In this document: in pieces, positions 25,734 to 33,073 of the stretch | Layout of the letters: every line of letters begins with the position of its first letter | How positions within the stretch are numbered: position 1 is the stretch's first letter | Origin: Azospirillum sp. 51_20 | Lineage (GTDB): Bacteria > Pseudomonadota > Alphaproteobacteria > RF32 > CAG-239 | Assembly: GCA_001917175.1 (NCBI GenBank) | Contig: MNTV01000034.1 | Coordinates: 1 to 53,137, forward strand | Direction of reading: 5' to 3' | Length of the DNA: 53,137 nucleotides | Program-made: the position numbers and the translations under genes | Notes under the pieces: generated by a model | What the model was told of the DNA's origin: nothing | Seen by the model: the letters and a program-made list of their open reading frames with translations, nothing else | Databases searched by the model: none

Positions 25734-26219
25734 TTAATTCTCAAATATTTTATATAAACGTTTTATTACCATCATTAATGAGTATGAAAAATTCAGTAGC
25801 AAAAAATAAACAATTCCTAATATTATTCTATTATAGAGCTCAGATACATCAAAACTAATCATAACATAATTTATTATCATAAATAAAATTATAAAAAAAC
25901 TCATTAAAATAGAAAAAGATATATTATCATATACTTCAGAGATTAATTCCTTTATTTGCTTTGTTTTCCCCTCTTTTTTATCTATTATTACAAATAAAGC
26001 ACTAAATAAAAAACCAGTAAATATGGTTAATGGAGTTAGAACAACATTCATTCTTGTTACAGGTAAAAATATAGCTGAAATAACTGACAATAACAATAAA
26101 ATACTAAAATAAACAGCTAACTCCAACCTATCTATTTTTCTATTATCTTGATTATTATAAAATGTTGAAAAGTGATTAACTATAATTTTGGAGATATTTA
26201 ATCTTTCAAAAAAAATCAT
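25734..26219 (-). CDS. Four-helix membrane protein, candidate RexB-like effector
   Basis: 161 residues, strongly AT-rich. Four membrane segments can be read at about residues 34-53, 58-79, 101-122 and 131-152, with short loops and a basic C-terminus (IKRLYKIFEN). It follows the 288-residue cytoplasmic gene by 11 bp in the same direction, and a terminator lies after it, so the pair is one transcription unit. Size and topology fit lambda RexB (144 residues, four helices), a channel that depolarises the cell, and also the membrane part of Kiwa. The link is based on layout; sequence similarity for the membrane part was not established. Confidence 0.6.
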   Translation of the reverse strand: MIFFERLNISKIIVNHFSTFYNNQDNRKIDRLELAVYFSILLLLSVISAIFLPVTRMNVVLTPLTIFTGFLFSALFVIIDKKEGKTKQIKELISEVYDNISFSILMSFFIILFMIINYVMISFDVSELYNRIILGIVYFLLLNFSYSLMMVIKRLYKIFEN

Positions 26220-26230
26220 TTTCTTTTCCT

Positions 26231-27097
26231 TTATTGAAATAATTCAATAATATTTTCCATATGCTCATCAACAACTTTCACTAATTCTTCATACTTTGGA
26301 TGCCCTTTTTCATTCAAATCGATATCACTAATATCATAATTAGTAGCTTGATTTGAAGAAATACTTAAACATCTTGTTTTTCCTTTCCGATCTTTGATAT
26401 GTAATTTATAATTATCAATTTCGTTTATAGCAAACAATTTTGATAAAGCAGTTTTTGAGCTATCTCTCCTTATTTCAGATAATATTCCTTGAGAAAAACC
26501 AGAAAATTCTTGACGTACATAAATTTTCGAAACATAGTCTCCAGCTTTATCGCGAGGTTGTTGAGCTTTAAAAGCTTCTATTTTTAAAATCTGCCCATTT
26601 TTTTTAAGTGTTTGCTCTATCAATTTACCATTTTCGCATACAGCTTTAAATTTACATGTTGCGTCAAAATTATTAAATGCTTTTTTTACAAGATGTGAAA
26701 TCACTTCATAAGGACTTGATAATCCCAAAGTCTGAACTGCAATAAAACAATATTTTGAATCTTTTGGAACAGATATTAAAAAATAGAACGGAATCAACTC
26801 AAGATCTTGTTTTCTTCTACTATATACAAGTTGTGCACTTTTTAAATCTACAAATTTAGAAGTAAAACCTTGTTCCCCTGATTCTACATACCCACTTATA
26901 GAGCGCTTTGTCTTATCTACGTTATAAGACAACAAACGCCCCTTATTATTTAATAGTATTCCTTTATTTTTTTTAAAAGTTTCTTTCAACGCATCAAAGA
27001 CATCTCTTTGCTCTACATTGGACAAAACAAATAAATCTTCTTTTCGATTTTTTTTATTTAATGTTACTATATGAAAATTTAAATATAAATTAGACAT
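26231..27097 (-). CDS. Cytoplasmic protein, candidate RexA-like sensor
   Basis: 288 residues, AT-rich, no signal or membrane segment. TAAGGAGAGACTAAA precedes the ATG. Length and gene order (this protein, then a small four-helix membrane protein) match lambda RexA (279 residues) and RexB. The C-terminal part shows a similar run of motifs: K-D-x-x-G (residues 235-239), then L-N-E-K-G-H (261-266) where RexA, as I remember it, has L-S-E-K-G-H, then a final helix. A middle strand pair (FYFLISVPKDSKYCFIAVQT) also fits. RexA senses phage DNA-protein complexes and activates RexB. The relation is remote and inferred; DNA-binding KwaB of Kiwa is an alternative comparison. Confidence 0.55.
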   Translation of the reverse strand: MSNLYLNFHIVTLNKKNRKEDLFVLSNVEQRDVFDALKETFKKNKGILLNNKGRLLSYNVDKTKRSISGYVESGEQGFTSKFVDLKSAQLVYSRRKQDLELIPFYFLISVPKDSKYCFIAVQTLGLSSPYEVISHLVKKAFNNFDATCKFKAVCENGKLIEQTLKKNGQILKIEAFKAQQPRDKAGDYVSKIYVRQEFSGFSQGILSEIRRDSSKTALSKLFAINEIDNYKLHIKDRKGKTRCLSISSNQATNYDISDIDLNEKGHPKYEELVKVVDEHMENIIELFQ

Positions 27098-27160
27098 TTT
27101 AGTCTCTCCTTAACGGATATTTTCATAGGAGTTACTAAAAAAATCAAATTCAAAATGATA

Positions 27161-28159
27161 TTATAAACCGTTTTTGCACAACCTCGCGAACACAGGCTTA
27201 TTCAGCCCAAGCTCGGTAATAATTTCGGACGGTTTCTTATTAATCTGCAAAGAATGTTTAGTGACCACACTGTGCTTAACTGTCTTCACGATAGTGCTCG
27301 GTAGTTCTGACCGGCCGATACAGGAAGAGAGATAAACAAAACACTCGTCATTGTCTTGCAAATATTCCAAGGCCAGTTTGCGGGCATAAAAATTAAGTGT
27401 CACATCGGCTTTGCTGGCATCCTTTGTCCATGGACTTCCGCCGTCGATCGGACAAGCCGTTTCATAAAAATCGCACGCCAGCTTCCGACCGGTCACGCCG
27501 CAATCGGCCACGGATGAATGATATTTATATGTTCCCGTGCCATTGACAATAATATTTTCCGGCTCCTCTCCCAGCGCCAAAACAATAAACGTCGTCAGGT
27601 CAACATCTTTAAGCATCGGAACAGCCACAACCGCCGTTTCCACACCGCCAAGCTCATTAAGTGTAATCTGCGTTTTGATGTCAATGCCCAAGTGGATGTT
27701 TTGCAAAGCATACTCATATAAAGCGTTACATAATTTTTTGGCCAGATATTGTTCGCGGCTGATGTTGCCCGTACCCTGACAAGCGTAACCGACAAATACC
27801 CCCTGATCACCCCAGCCGTCTTGTTCAACTCCTTGTGAAATATCTGCCGACTGTTTGCCGATAAGATTGATAATCTGCAGTTTCTCGGGATTAATAGCGT
27901 AATTTCCCCAACGATGGCTGTAAAACTTATCGTACCCGATTTCCGCCAGCGCTTCGGTAACATAAAAATTAATTCTTGCCAGGTTTACATCACCCGTGAT
28001 TTCACCGCCTAACACAACCGTGTTATCTTTTACCATTACTTCAACGGCATATTTGACCGCCGCGTCTTGTTCAATCATCCTGTCTAAAATATAAGACGAA
28101 ATATAATCCGCCATTTTGTCAGGGTGTCCAAGCGACACCGCTTCCGCAGTTTTTTTCAT
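27161..28159 (-). CDS. metK: S-adenosylmethionine synthetase, divergent phage form
   Basis: 332 residues from ATG 28159 (AAAGGAG upstream). Methionine adenosyltransferase makes AdoMet from methionine and ATP. Active-site pieces are kept: S-L-G-H-P-D-K (usual S-E-G-H-P-D-K), G-E-I-T-G, Q-S-A-D-I, G-D-Q-G, D-I-K-T-Q-I-T, D-C-G-V-T-G-R-K, and W-T-K-D-A-S-K-A-D. It is about 50 residues shorter than bacterial MetK and lacks parts of the central domain. Lying inside the prophage upstream of a DNA methylase, it probably supplies AdoMet for phage DNA methylation; this is inference. Two terminators stand before it. Confidence 0.85.
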   Translation of the reverse strand: MKKTAEAVSLGHPDKMADYISSYILDRMIEQDAAVKYAVEVMVKDNTVVLGGEITGDVNLARINFYVTEALAEIGYDKFYSHRWGNYAINPEKLQIINLIGKQSADISQGVEQDGWGDQGVFVGYACQGTGNISREQYLAKKLCNALYEYALQNIHLGIDIKTQITLNELGGVETAVVAVPMLKDVDLTTFIVLALGEEPENIIVNGTGTYKYHSSVADCGVTGRKLACDFYETACPIDGGSPWTKDASKADVTLNFYARKLALEYLQDNDECFVYLSSCIGRSELPSTIVKTVKHSVVTKHSLQINKKPSEIITELGLNKPVFARLCKNGL

Positions 28160-28180
28160 CACCGCTCCTTTATCAAGCAT

Positions 28181-28214
28181 AAAAAAGGCCCGCAGGCAAT
28201 ATACCTGCGGACTC
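28181..28214 (-). terminator. Rho-independent terminator before phage metK
   Basis: On the minus strand CCGCAGG and CCTGCGG form a 7-bp stem with a short loop, followed by GCCTTTTTTATG. It lies 22 bases before the metK start, so metK transcription must either read through or begin in this gap. Confidence 0.7.
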
Positions 28215-28255
28215 TAAAAAAATATCAAAAAGGGCGGATTGTTCACCTCCGCCCC
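28215..28255 (-). terminator. Second tandem terminator before phage metK
   Basis: On the minus strand GGGCGGAGG and TCCGCCC form a stem of 7 bp or more, followed by TTTTTGATATTTTTTT. Together with the next hairpin it separates the early genes from metK. Confidence 0.7.
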
Positions 28256-28308
28256 AATTATACCTGTCTTTGTAACCGTTTTTTGCTGATTTGTAAACCA
28301 CGAAAATG

Positions 28309-28689
28309 TCAATGACATTTTAGGCATCCATATTGAATTTTAATAAGGGCTTTTTCATGGCGCAAGGCCAACATCTGTCGTGAAACGCCGAACTCCCGGC
28401 ACAACAGCTTCCATGGAATACGGTTGGCTCTTTTCCAAACCAGTCGGCGTTCGTCAACCGATAATATGGGCAGCCACTCCAGCATCACCTGTTCCCATAA
28501 AGATATCTGCTCCTGATTCGGACGGACTTTAAGCGGACGCTTGTCCATAAAAACAATTTCCTGCGGCGTGTAGATAATATCCGGCATACAACACCGGTAT
28601 TTGGGAGCGCGGACAGCCGGCAAAAGCCTATCCACATAAGCGGCGGTTTCCAAATCTTGCTTGATTTTTTCAATTGTAATATCAGCCAT
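28309..28689 (-). CDS. DUF6362 family phage protein with HTH-like end
   Basis: 126 residues. The C-terminal half, E-R-R-L-V-W-K-R-A-N-R-I-P-W-K-L-L-C-R-E-F-G-V-S-R, is a sigma-70 region 4-like helix-turn-helix, which together with the alphaproteobacterial phage context fits DUF6362. AAAGGAGGTGCAAG precedes the ATG. It may be a regulator of phage transcription. It overlaps the DUF6291 gene by 8 bp. A hairpin (28301-28320) covers its stop codon. Confidence 0.7.
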   Translation of the reverse strand: MADITIEKIKQDLETAAYVDRLLPAVRAPKYRCCMPDIIYTPQEIVFMDKRPLKVRPNQEQISLWEQVMLEWLPILSVDERRLVWKRANRIPWKLLCREFGVSRQMLALRHEKALIKIQYGCLKCH

Positions 28690-29338
28690 CTTGCACCTCC
28701 TTTACCTTGCCGAGCACATCCGAACAAACATTCGCCAGCATCTCCATCTCCGAATAAGCGATGCCGTTTTCCTTGCAAAACCATTTCCGGACAGCTTTTT
28801 TCCAGTCCACGGCAATGTATTTTTTACCGTTCATCCAGCCGCGTTCTTCATTCCAGCGCACAAAAGCGGCCGGATCGATCGTGTAACCGCTTTCCTGACA
28901 ATACGCCGTCACATCATCTACAGTCGGCGCACCGGCGTAAACAGGCTTATCCACAACCTCCGTCCCTTTATCTTTATCTACAGATTCACATACATATACC
29001 GATTCATTCTCCGATTCATCTGATGGGGATGTTGGCACATTTGCTTGCTCTTTGTTGGAACTTTGCTTTGATTTTGCTTGACATTTGCTGTTTTTTTGCT
29101 TGGCGCTGGCTTGACGCTTTTCACGGACTTCCAAATACTTGGCATTGTTTTTCTCAATTGTTTCCTGAATTAATGAAAAACGCTTTTTTACCGGGTCTGA
29201 TAATTTAAAAGAAACATCTCCGTAAAAATTTTTTTCACACAGCGCAATTATTAAATCAGCTATCTGACTTTTCTTGAAGTTATGCACAGCCGCAAGGAAA
29301 TCCGCCGGATACAAAACAAAGGACGTTTTTTTATCCAT
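28682..29338 (-). CDS. DUF6291-like phage replication-region protein
   Basis: 218 residues. The N-terminal part (KKTSFVLYPADFLAAVHNF, Q-I-A-D-L-I-I-A-L) resembles DUF6291, followed by a Lys/Gln/Ser-rich linker and a C-terminal W-M-N-G-K-K-Y-I-A-V-D-W-K-K-A-V-R-K-W-F domain typical of phage replisome organisers or helicase loaders. It probably takes part in replication initiation. GGAGGGCAAA precedes the ATG. No helicase, primase or DnaA-like domain is in this region, so replication would rely on host enzymes. Confidence 0.65.
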   Translation of the reverse strand: MDKKTSFVLYPADFLAAVHNFKKSQIADLIIALCEKNFYGDVSFKLSDPVKKRFSLIQETIEKNNAKYLEVREKRQASAKQKNSKCQAKSKQSSNKEQANVPTSPSDESENESVYVCESVDKDKGTEVVDKPVYAGAPTVDDVTAYCQESGYTIDPAAFVRWNEERGWMNGKKYIAVDWKKAVRKWFCKENGIAYSEMEMLANVCSDVLGKVKEVQDG

Positions 29339-29537
29339 TTTGCCCTCCGTCTTTAGAAGCCTTCTTTATATTTTTAATGCCCTGTATCCATTCCAGCGCC
29401 AAACTTGTGCGTTTGACCTCGTCTCGTATCATTTTTTCCAATCGGTCGAGAGCGGACATTTCCAGCTCCAACAAATAAATGACCGGAATTTTGCGTATCT
29501 CTTCCGTGATATAAACCGTGCGATCGTTTTTTCTCAT
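29331..29537 (-). CDS. Small hypothetical phage protein
   Basis: 68 residues from ATG 29537, with AAAGGAACAGCC before it; the longer frame has no ribosome site. Helical: VYITEEIRKIPVIYLLELEM then a basic part. Follows the sigma-like gene and overlaps the DUF6291 gene by 8 bp. A 32-bp repeat lies 33 bases upstream of its start. Function unknown. Confidence 0.5.
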   Translation of the reverse strand: MRKNDRTVYITEEIRKIPVIYLLELEMSALDRLEKMIRDEVKRTSLALEWIQGIKNIKKASKDGGQNG

Positions 29538-29570
29538 GGCTGTTCCTTTCAAAATTTGTTAATGACAACA

Positions 29571-29602
29571 GGAACACCCGCTGAAAATCAAAAATCGTTT
29601 CC
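29571..29602 (-). repeat. 32-bp imperfect direct repeat, left copy
   Basis: Begins GGAACACCCG and ends AATCGTTTCC. 27 of 32 positions match 32481-32512. The copies flank the sigma-like, serine recombinase, DUF2924 and 52-residue genes and each stands upstream of a small minus-strand gene. Confidence 0.7.
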
Positions 29603-29603
29603 G

Positions 29604-30080
29604 TTATTTTAATTTTTTTCTCATTTTTTCAAAAAAGCCGTAAATAGTCTTTTTACTGACATGCATATCTCTGGAAATCTGGTCAATGCTGTCGCCGCAT
29701 AGAATACACTTTACAATCTCTTTCTCCTTAGGTTCGGCACTATTCATAATTTCACTGACGATCAACCGCGTTTCCGTGTTTTCCGCAAAAGAAAACTCCT
29801 CATCAGCGTCATAGTCGGCCAATGAGGAGTATAAAAAATCGCGGCGATGGTATCTTTGCGTTAACAGGTTCGTGGCGTATTGCTTTATGGAATGCACCAC
29901 TAAAGCTTCGTCCACATCATGAGCGTTGTAAAACCGCTTCAAATAAAAAAGCAACAGCTCTTGAATTAAATCTTCCCGATCTTCATAAGAAAAGATTGGG
30001 GTTGACAACAATCTGCGAATTTGCGATAAAATTGTTATGCGGACATACTGAGGTAGTCCGTTAAAAATATTCAAGTTCAT
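29604..30080 (-). CDS. Sigma-70-like regulator
   Basis: 158 residues. A region 2-like part (YEDREDLIQELLLFYLKRFYN) and a region 4-like end (KEIVKCILCGDSIDQISRDM, V-S-K-K-T-I-Y-G-F-F-E-K-M-R-K-K-L-K). This layout resembles small extracytoplasmic-type or phage sigma factors, or an antiactivator built on the same fold. ACGAGGCTTATC precedes the ATG. It could switch on phage genes. It lies next to the recombinase, in the position where a repressor or regulator would be expected. Confidence 0.7.
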   Translation of the reverse strand: MNLNIFNGLPQYVRITILSQIRRLLSTPIFSYEDREDLIQELLLFYLKRFYNAHDVDEALVVHSIKQYATNLLTQRYHRRDFLYSSLADYDADEEFSFAENTETRLIVSEIMNSAEPKEKEIVKCILCGDSIDQISRDMHVSKKTIYGFFEKMRKKLK

Positions 30081-30143
30081 TGATAAGCCTCGTTAAATAA
30101 TTGAATAGAGGCTTATTTTCAGGTTTAATACATTTGCGTGCAA

Positions 30144-30236
30144 TACACAGATAAAACAATTACAAGTTGAAAGTGTATCATAGATAAGGACTTGACATTA
30201 TTTTAATAAAATATCGCTTGTGTAAAAATCTGTGTA
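30144..30236. repeat. Inverted repeat in the recombinase/sigma gap
   Basis: TACACAGAT (30144-30152) and ATCTGTGTA (30228-30236) are exact inverted copies, 75 bp apart, in the 159-bp gap between recombinase and sigma-like gene. The gap also has a TTGACA box (plus strand) and short AT palindromes. It may hold operators for the regulator downstream; an origin or recombination site is possible but unproven. Confidence 0.5.
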
Positions 30237-30239
30237 CAA

Positions 30240-31910
30240 TCAAAAACTGAAGCCATACTTTAATCGTTGCTGAGACCAAAGCAATGGAATTTCCGATTCT
30301 AAAATTTTACGAAGGGAAAGTGTTTGGGGATAAACTCCATCCACAATGGCCGTCACAATATCCGGAGCAAGATACGTCATGTGCAACACTTTGCCGACAT
30401 ATTCACGGCTCAGACCTTCGCTCTTTGCCAAATCTTCGATAAACAGGTTTTCTTTTTTCATTTTATCCTGCCAAACAAAAGCTTTTATCAATGCCAAATA
30501 TAATGGATTATTTTCGTCAGGTTTATATTTCTCGGGAGCGAATATTTTCAATGAGCCGCGTTTCCGGCGTAAGCAGACGCGGTATAAAATCTCGTTTCTT
30601 TCACCGTTAATATTATTGGGAAACAAATCGTCTTTCATTTTATCGTCCATCAAACTGACGGCCAGTTCTGTATACATAATTTTGATACGATCAACATCCA
30701 CGCGGATTTTTTGAACAAGCATAATCAATAGTTGGCGTAAAGTAATGGAAGACAGTCTCTGAATAAAATCATCACCGTCCTGTAATTTGGAAATAATTTG
30801 CACATCTTTAATATCAGGACGTATGATTTTTGCCTGTTCTATCAATCCGGAAAGGATTTTAGGTGATTTGATAATGCCTGCGATTTGCAGCAAGACGAAA
30901 TTATCCATCTCGCCGGCAGGAATGCTTCCTATCTTGCAATTATTAAAGCCTTCTTTAACCGCACGGAAAGAGGTATAATATTCGTAAACTTTATTCTTTT
31001 TATTGGATTTCGTGGAAATCATCGCCGCCTGACAACAATCGCAATAAATAAGCCCTTTAAGCAGAGCATGTTCAACAAAACGGGACGGTGCAAGTCTGCC
31101 GATGCGGTTCTGGCTTTTGATTTTTTGAACTTCATCAAATAATTCCTGTGAAATGATTGCATGATGCTGACCATCGTAAACTTTGTCTTTATGAGGAACT
31201 TTGCCGATATAAAGCACGTTTTTCAACATACTGCTCACGCGCATATGGGTGAATTTCCCATTTCCCTTGCTTAATGTGGTGTAACCATTGTTGTTTAGCC
31301 ATTCCGCCACCGCAATTTCTGAACGAAAAATCAGATATTTTTCAAAAGCTAAATACACAATTTTCGCTTCTTCCGGAATAATCTCCAATTTTTTATTCAC
31401 GGAAACATAACCAAGCGGTAAAACACCCCCCATCCACATGCCCTTCTTTTTGGAAGCGTCCACTTTATCCCGGATACGTTCGGTAATAACCTCCCGCTCA
31501 AATTGAGCAAAAGAAAGTAAAACATTCAGCGTCAGGCGCCCCATGGAATCATAAGTGTTAAAATTCTGCGTCACTGACACAAAAGAACATTGATTACGGT
31601 CAAAAATTTCAACAAGTTTTGAAAAATCAATCAGCGAACGTGTCAGCCTGTCGATTTTATAAACAACAATCATATCAACCATTCCAGCCTCAACATCCTT
31701 TAAAAGCTGTTGCAAAGCCGGACGTTTCAATGTGCCACCGGAATAACCGCCATCGTCATAATGGGTGGGGATGATTTCCCAGCCTTGATAAGCCTGGCTT
31801 TTAATGTAGTTTTCGCCGGATTCCCGTTGCGCTTCCAGCGTGTTAAATTCTTTTTCCAGACCATCTTCAGTTGATTTTCGGGTATAAACGGCACATCGTA
31901 TAGTTTTCAT
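30240..31910 (-). CDS. Large serine recombinase (phage integrase)
   Basis: 556 residues. The N-terminal catalytic domain has the serine nucleophile in C-A-V-Y-T-R-K-S and D-D-G-G-Y-S-G-G, V-V-Y-K-I-D-R-L-T-R, and E-R-E-V-I-T-E-R-I-R-D-K. A recombinase domain (G-V-L-P-L-G-Y) and zinc ribbon (L-I-Y-C-D-C-C, later N-N-C) follow, then a long C-terminal part. It should integrate and excise the prophage. The ATG overlaps the DUF2924 stop (ATGA), so the two are translationally coupled. It lies at the right end of the prophage, the usual place for such an integrase. Confidence 0.9.
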   Translation of the reverse strand: MKTIRCAVYTRKSTEDGLEKEFNTLEAQRESGENYIKSQAYQGWEIIPTHYDDGGYSGGTLKRPALQQLLKDVEAGMVDMIVVYKIDRLTRSLIDFSKLVEIFDRNQCSFVSVTQNFNTYDSMGRLTLNVLLSFAQFEREVITERIRDKVDASKKKGMWMGGVLPLGYVSVNKKLEIIPEEAKIVYLAFEKYLIFRSEIAVAEWLNNNGYTTLSKGNGKFTHMRVSSMLKNVLYIGKVPHKDKVYDGQHHAIISQELFDEVQKIKSQNRIGRLAPSRFVEHALLKGLIYCDCCQAAMISTKSNKKNKVYEYYTSFRAVKEGFNNCKIGSIPAGEMDNFVLLQIAGIIKSPKILSGLIEQAKIIRPDIKDVQIISKLQDGDDFIQRLSSITLRQLLIMLVQKIRVDVDRIKIMYTELAVSLMDDKMKDDLFPNNINGERNEILYRVCLRRKRGSLKIFAPEKYKPDENNPLYLALIKAFVWQDKMKKENLFIEDLAKSEGLSREYVGKVLHMTYLAPDIVTAIVDGVYPQTLSLRKILESEIPLLWSQQRLKYGFSF

Positions 31911-32320
31911 TTATTCTCTCCCAATCCAAAGAAAAAGCGTCCGGAAATTCGTTTGCCCGTGATTTTTAAAGCAACCGCGGACAGACTTTTGTAATAAATC
32001 CCCTCAAATTGAAAGCCGGCGGTAGAAACAATAACATTATATTCTTTTCCGCGGTAGGTCTTAACCAGACGGGTTCCAACCGGAGGAAGGCACGTGCCAT
32101 CGTTGTCCTCGGCGTGTTTCAAAACTGTTTTGCCAAGCAATAGGCTTTTAATATGTTCCGGAACGCCGCCATAGGCAAGTTCCTGCATTCGATAGGCAAG
32201 TCTGGGAATATAAAAACGCTTGGTTTTCCAAATCGGCTCGCTGTCAAAATATTGCCGCCACATTTCTTTTAACTCGCCAACACTCATATCGTTGAGCTGT
32301 AAAACATCAGTTTCCACCAT
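31907..32320 (-). CDS. DUF2924 protein, recombinase partner
   Basis: 137 residues from ATG 32320 with AAAGGAGTTGAAA upstream; a longer frame adds eight residues without ribosome site. Matches DUF2924: E-L-K-E-M-W-R-Q-Y-F, P-R-L-A-Y-R-M-Q-E-L-A-Y-G-G and the later L-V-K-T-Y-R-G-K-E-Y-N-V. This family nearly always precedes a serine recombinase in alphaproteobacterial prophages. It may be a directionality or accessory factor; not shown experimentally as far as I know. Confidence 0.85.
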   Translation of the reverse strand: MVETDVLQLNDMSVGELKEMWRQYFDSEPIWKTKRFYIPRLAYRMQELAYGGVPEHIKSLLLGKTVLKHAEDNDGTCLPPVGTRLVKTYRGKEYNVIVSTAGFQFEGIYYKSLSAVALKITGKRISGRFFFGLGENK

Positions 32321-32465
32321 TTTCAACTCCTTTCTCAACAACATGAATGCTCTTTATTCTCTTGTTATCCAGTCCTTTCTGCAACAAATCCGGACTATTT
32401 TTTCCATCAATCAAAGCCAAAAGTTCCGGCAGTAAAAGTTGTATGATTTTTTGAATGTCTGTCAT
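32307..32465 (-). CDS. 52-residue leader protein of the recombinase operon
   Basis: A short frame with strong GGAGGTTCAAA ribosome site. It reads MTDIQKIIQLLLPELLALID then a polar part ending ENGGN. It overlaps the DUF2924 start by 14 bases, so it is probably the first gene of the recombinase operon. A helix-rich small protein; function unknown. Confidence 0.6.
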   Translation of the reverse strand: MTDIQKIIQLLLPELLALIDGKNSPDLLQKGLDNKRIKSIHVVEKGVENGGN

Positions 32466-32480
32466 TTTGAACCTCCGACA

Positions 32481-32512
32481 GGATCACCCGTATAAAATCA
32501 AAAACCGTTTCC
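32481..32512 (-). repeat. 32-bp imperfect direct repeat, right copy
   Basis: Begins GGATCACCCG and ends AACCGTTTCC; 27 of 32 positions equal the copy at 29571-29602. Located 15 bases upstream of the 52-residue gene start, so it lies in its leader or promoter. Confidence 0.7.
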
Positions 32513-32820
32513 AAAAATTTTCAAAAAAACGCATCAGATTGAAATTAAAAGAAAAATATTTGTATCAATATAATTGCCTCTTATACAAAAAGAACCAAAA
32601 GAGGAAGTTTGGTCAAAAAGCGCCTGTGGAAACAATAAAAACATGGTAATCTCTTGAAGGGCGTTGTTTGGGCTGTTCAGACTTTCAAAAAAGTATATAT
32701 TTGGGGTGTTTTGAACCGATTGGGACAAAAAACAAAGATACTGGAGAAGAGGGCGCGACCATCAAAATAAAAAATGAATCCCGCAGTTTCTTTAACTTTT
32801 CAAGGTATTGGGGAAACAAA
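32513..32820. other. Non-coding right boundary zone of the prophage
   Basis: About 300 bp without a convincing gene. AT-rich with mixed composition; AAAAGAGGAAGT occurs here (32597-32608) and again in the tRNA terminator. The prophage attachment site is probably in this stretch, but no long repeat with the left end is visible. Confidence 0.5.
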
Positions 32821-32848
32821 AAAAGAGGAAGTATAAACTTCCTCTTTT
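32821..32848 (-). terminator. Rho-independent terminator of tRNA-fMet
   Basis: AAAAGAGGAAGT and its exact complement form a 12-bp stem with a 4-nt loop (ATAA). On the minus strand T residues follow. It lies just 3' of the tRNA. Confidence 0.85.
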
Positions 32849-32853
32849 CCCAC

Positions 32854-32930
<77 letters not shown>

Positions 32931-32945
32931 ATAAATGATGGTGCA

Positions 32946-32974
32946 TAGATACGCTTTTTCTCCATTGATGTCAA
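32946..32974 (-). promoter_or_regulatory. Sigma-70 promoter of tRNA-fMet
   Basis: On the minus strand TTGACA, a 17-base spacer and TATCTA, ending 16 bases before the tRNA. Confidence 0.65.
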
Positions 32975-32992
32975 GACAAAAAAACAAATTTC

Positions 32993-33061
32993 TCAAAAAA
33001 ACAGCGAAATCAGGATCGCAAATATGAAAACCGCCACCACCAGCCAATGCCAAAGTTTCAT
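32993..33061 (-). CDS. 22-residue membrane peptide
   Basis: MKLWHWLVVAVFIFAILISL and two Phe before the stop: a single membrane helix with an HW motif at the N-terminus. AAAAGGAGATGGAA precedes the ATG. It follows another tiny membrane protein in the same direction with 12 bp between the stop of one and the start of the other. Too short for family assignment. Confidence 0.55.
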   Translation of the reverse strand: MKLWHWLVVAVFIFAILISLFF

Positions 33062-33073
33062 TTCCATCTCCTT

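Larger units (their letters stand above)
2973..32512 (-). mobile_element. Lambda-like siphovirus prophage
   Basis: A continuous, nearly one-directional set of phage genes: recombinase and early genes at the right, packaging and head genes in the middle, tail and lysis genes at the left. Terminase, portal, capsid, tail tube, tape measure, tip, fibre and lysis genes are all open and undamaged, so the prophage may be viable. Base composition is poorer in GC than the chromosome to the right. The left limit is placed at the end of the lysis operon and the right limit somewhere in 32.47-32.82 kb. No duplicated attachment core could be found, as expected for a serine recombinase with a very short core, so both ends are approximate. 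Confidence 0.85.

Noticed and set aside
28160..28308. A SAM riboswitch before the phage metK
   Set aside because: The region holds two terminator hairpins; no SAM-I, SAM-II or SAM/SAH consensus could be recognised.
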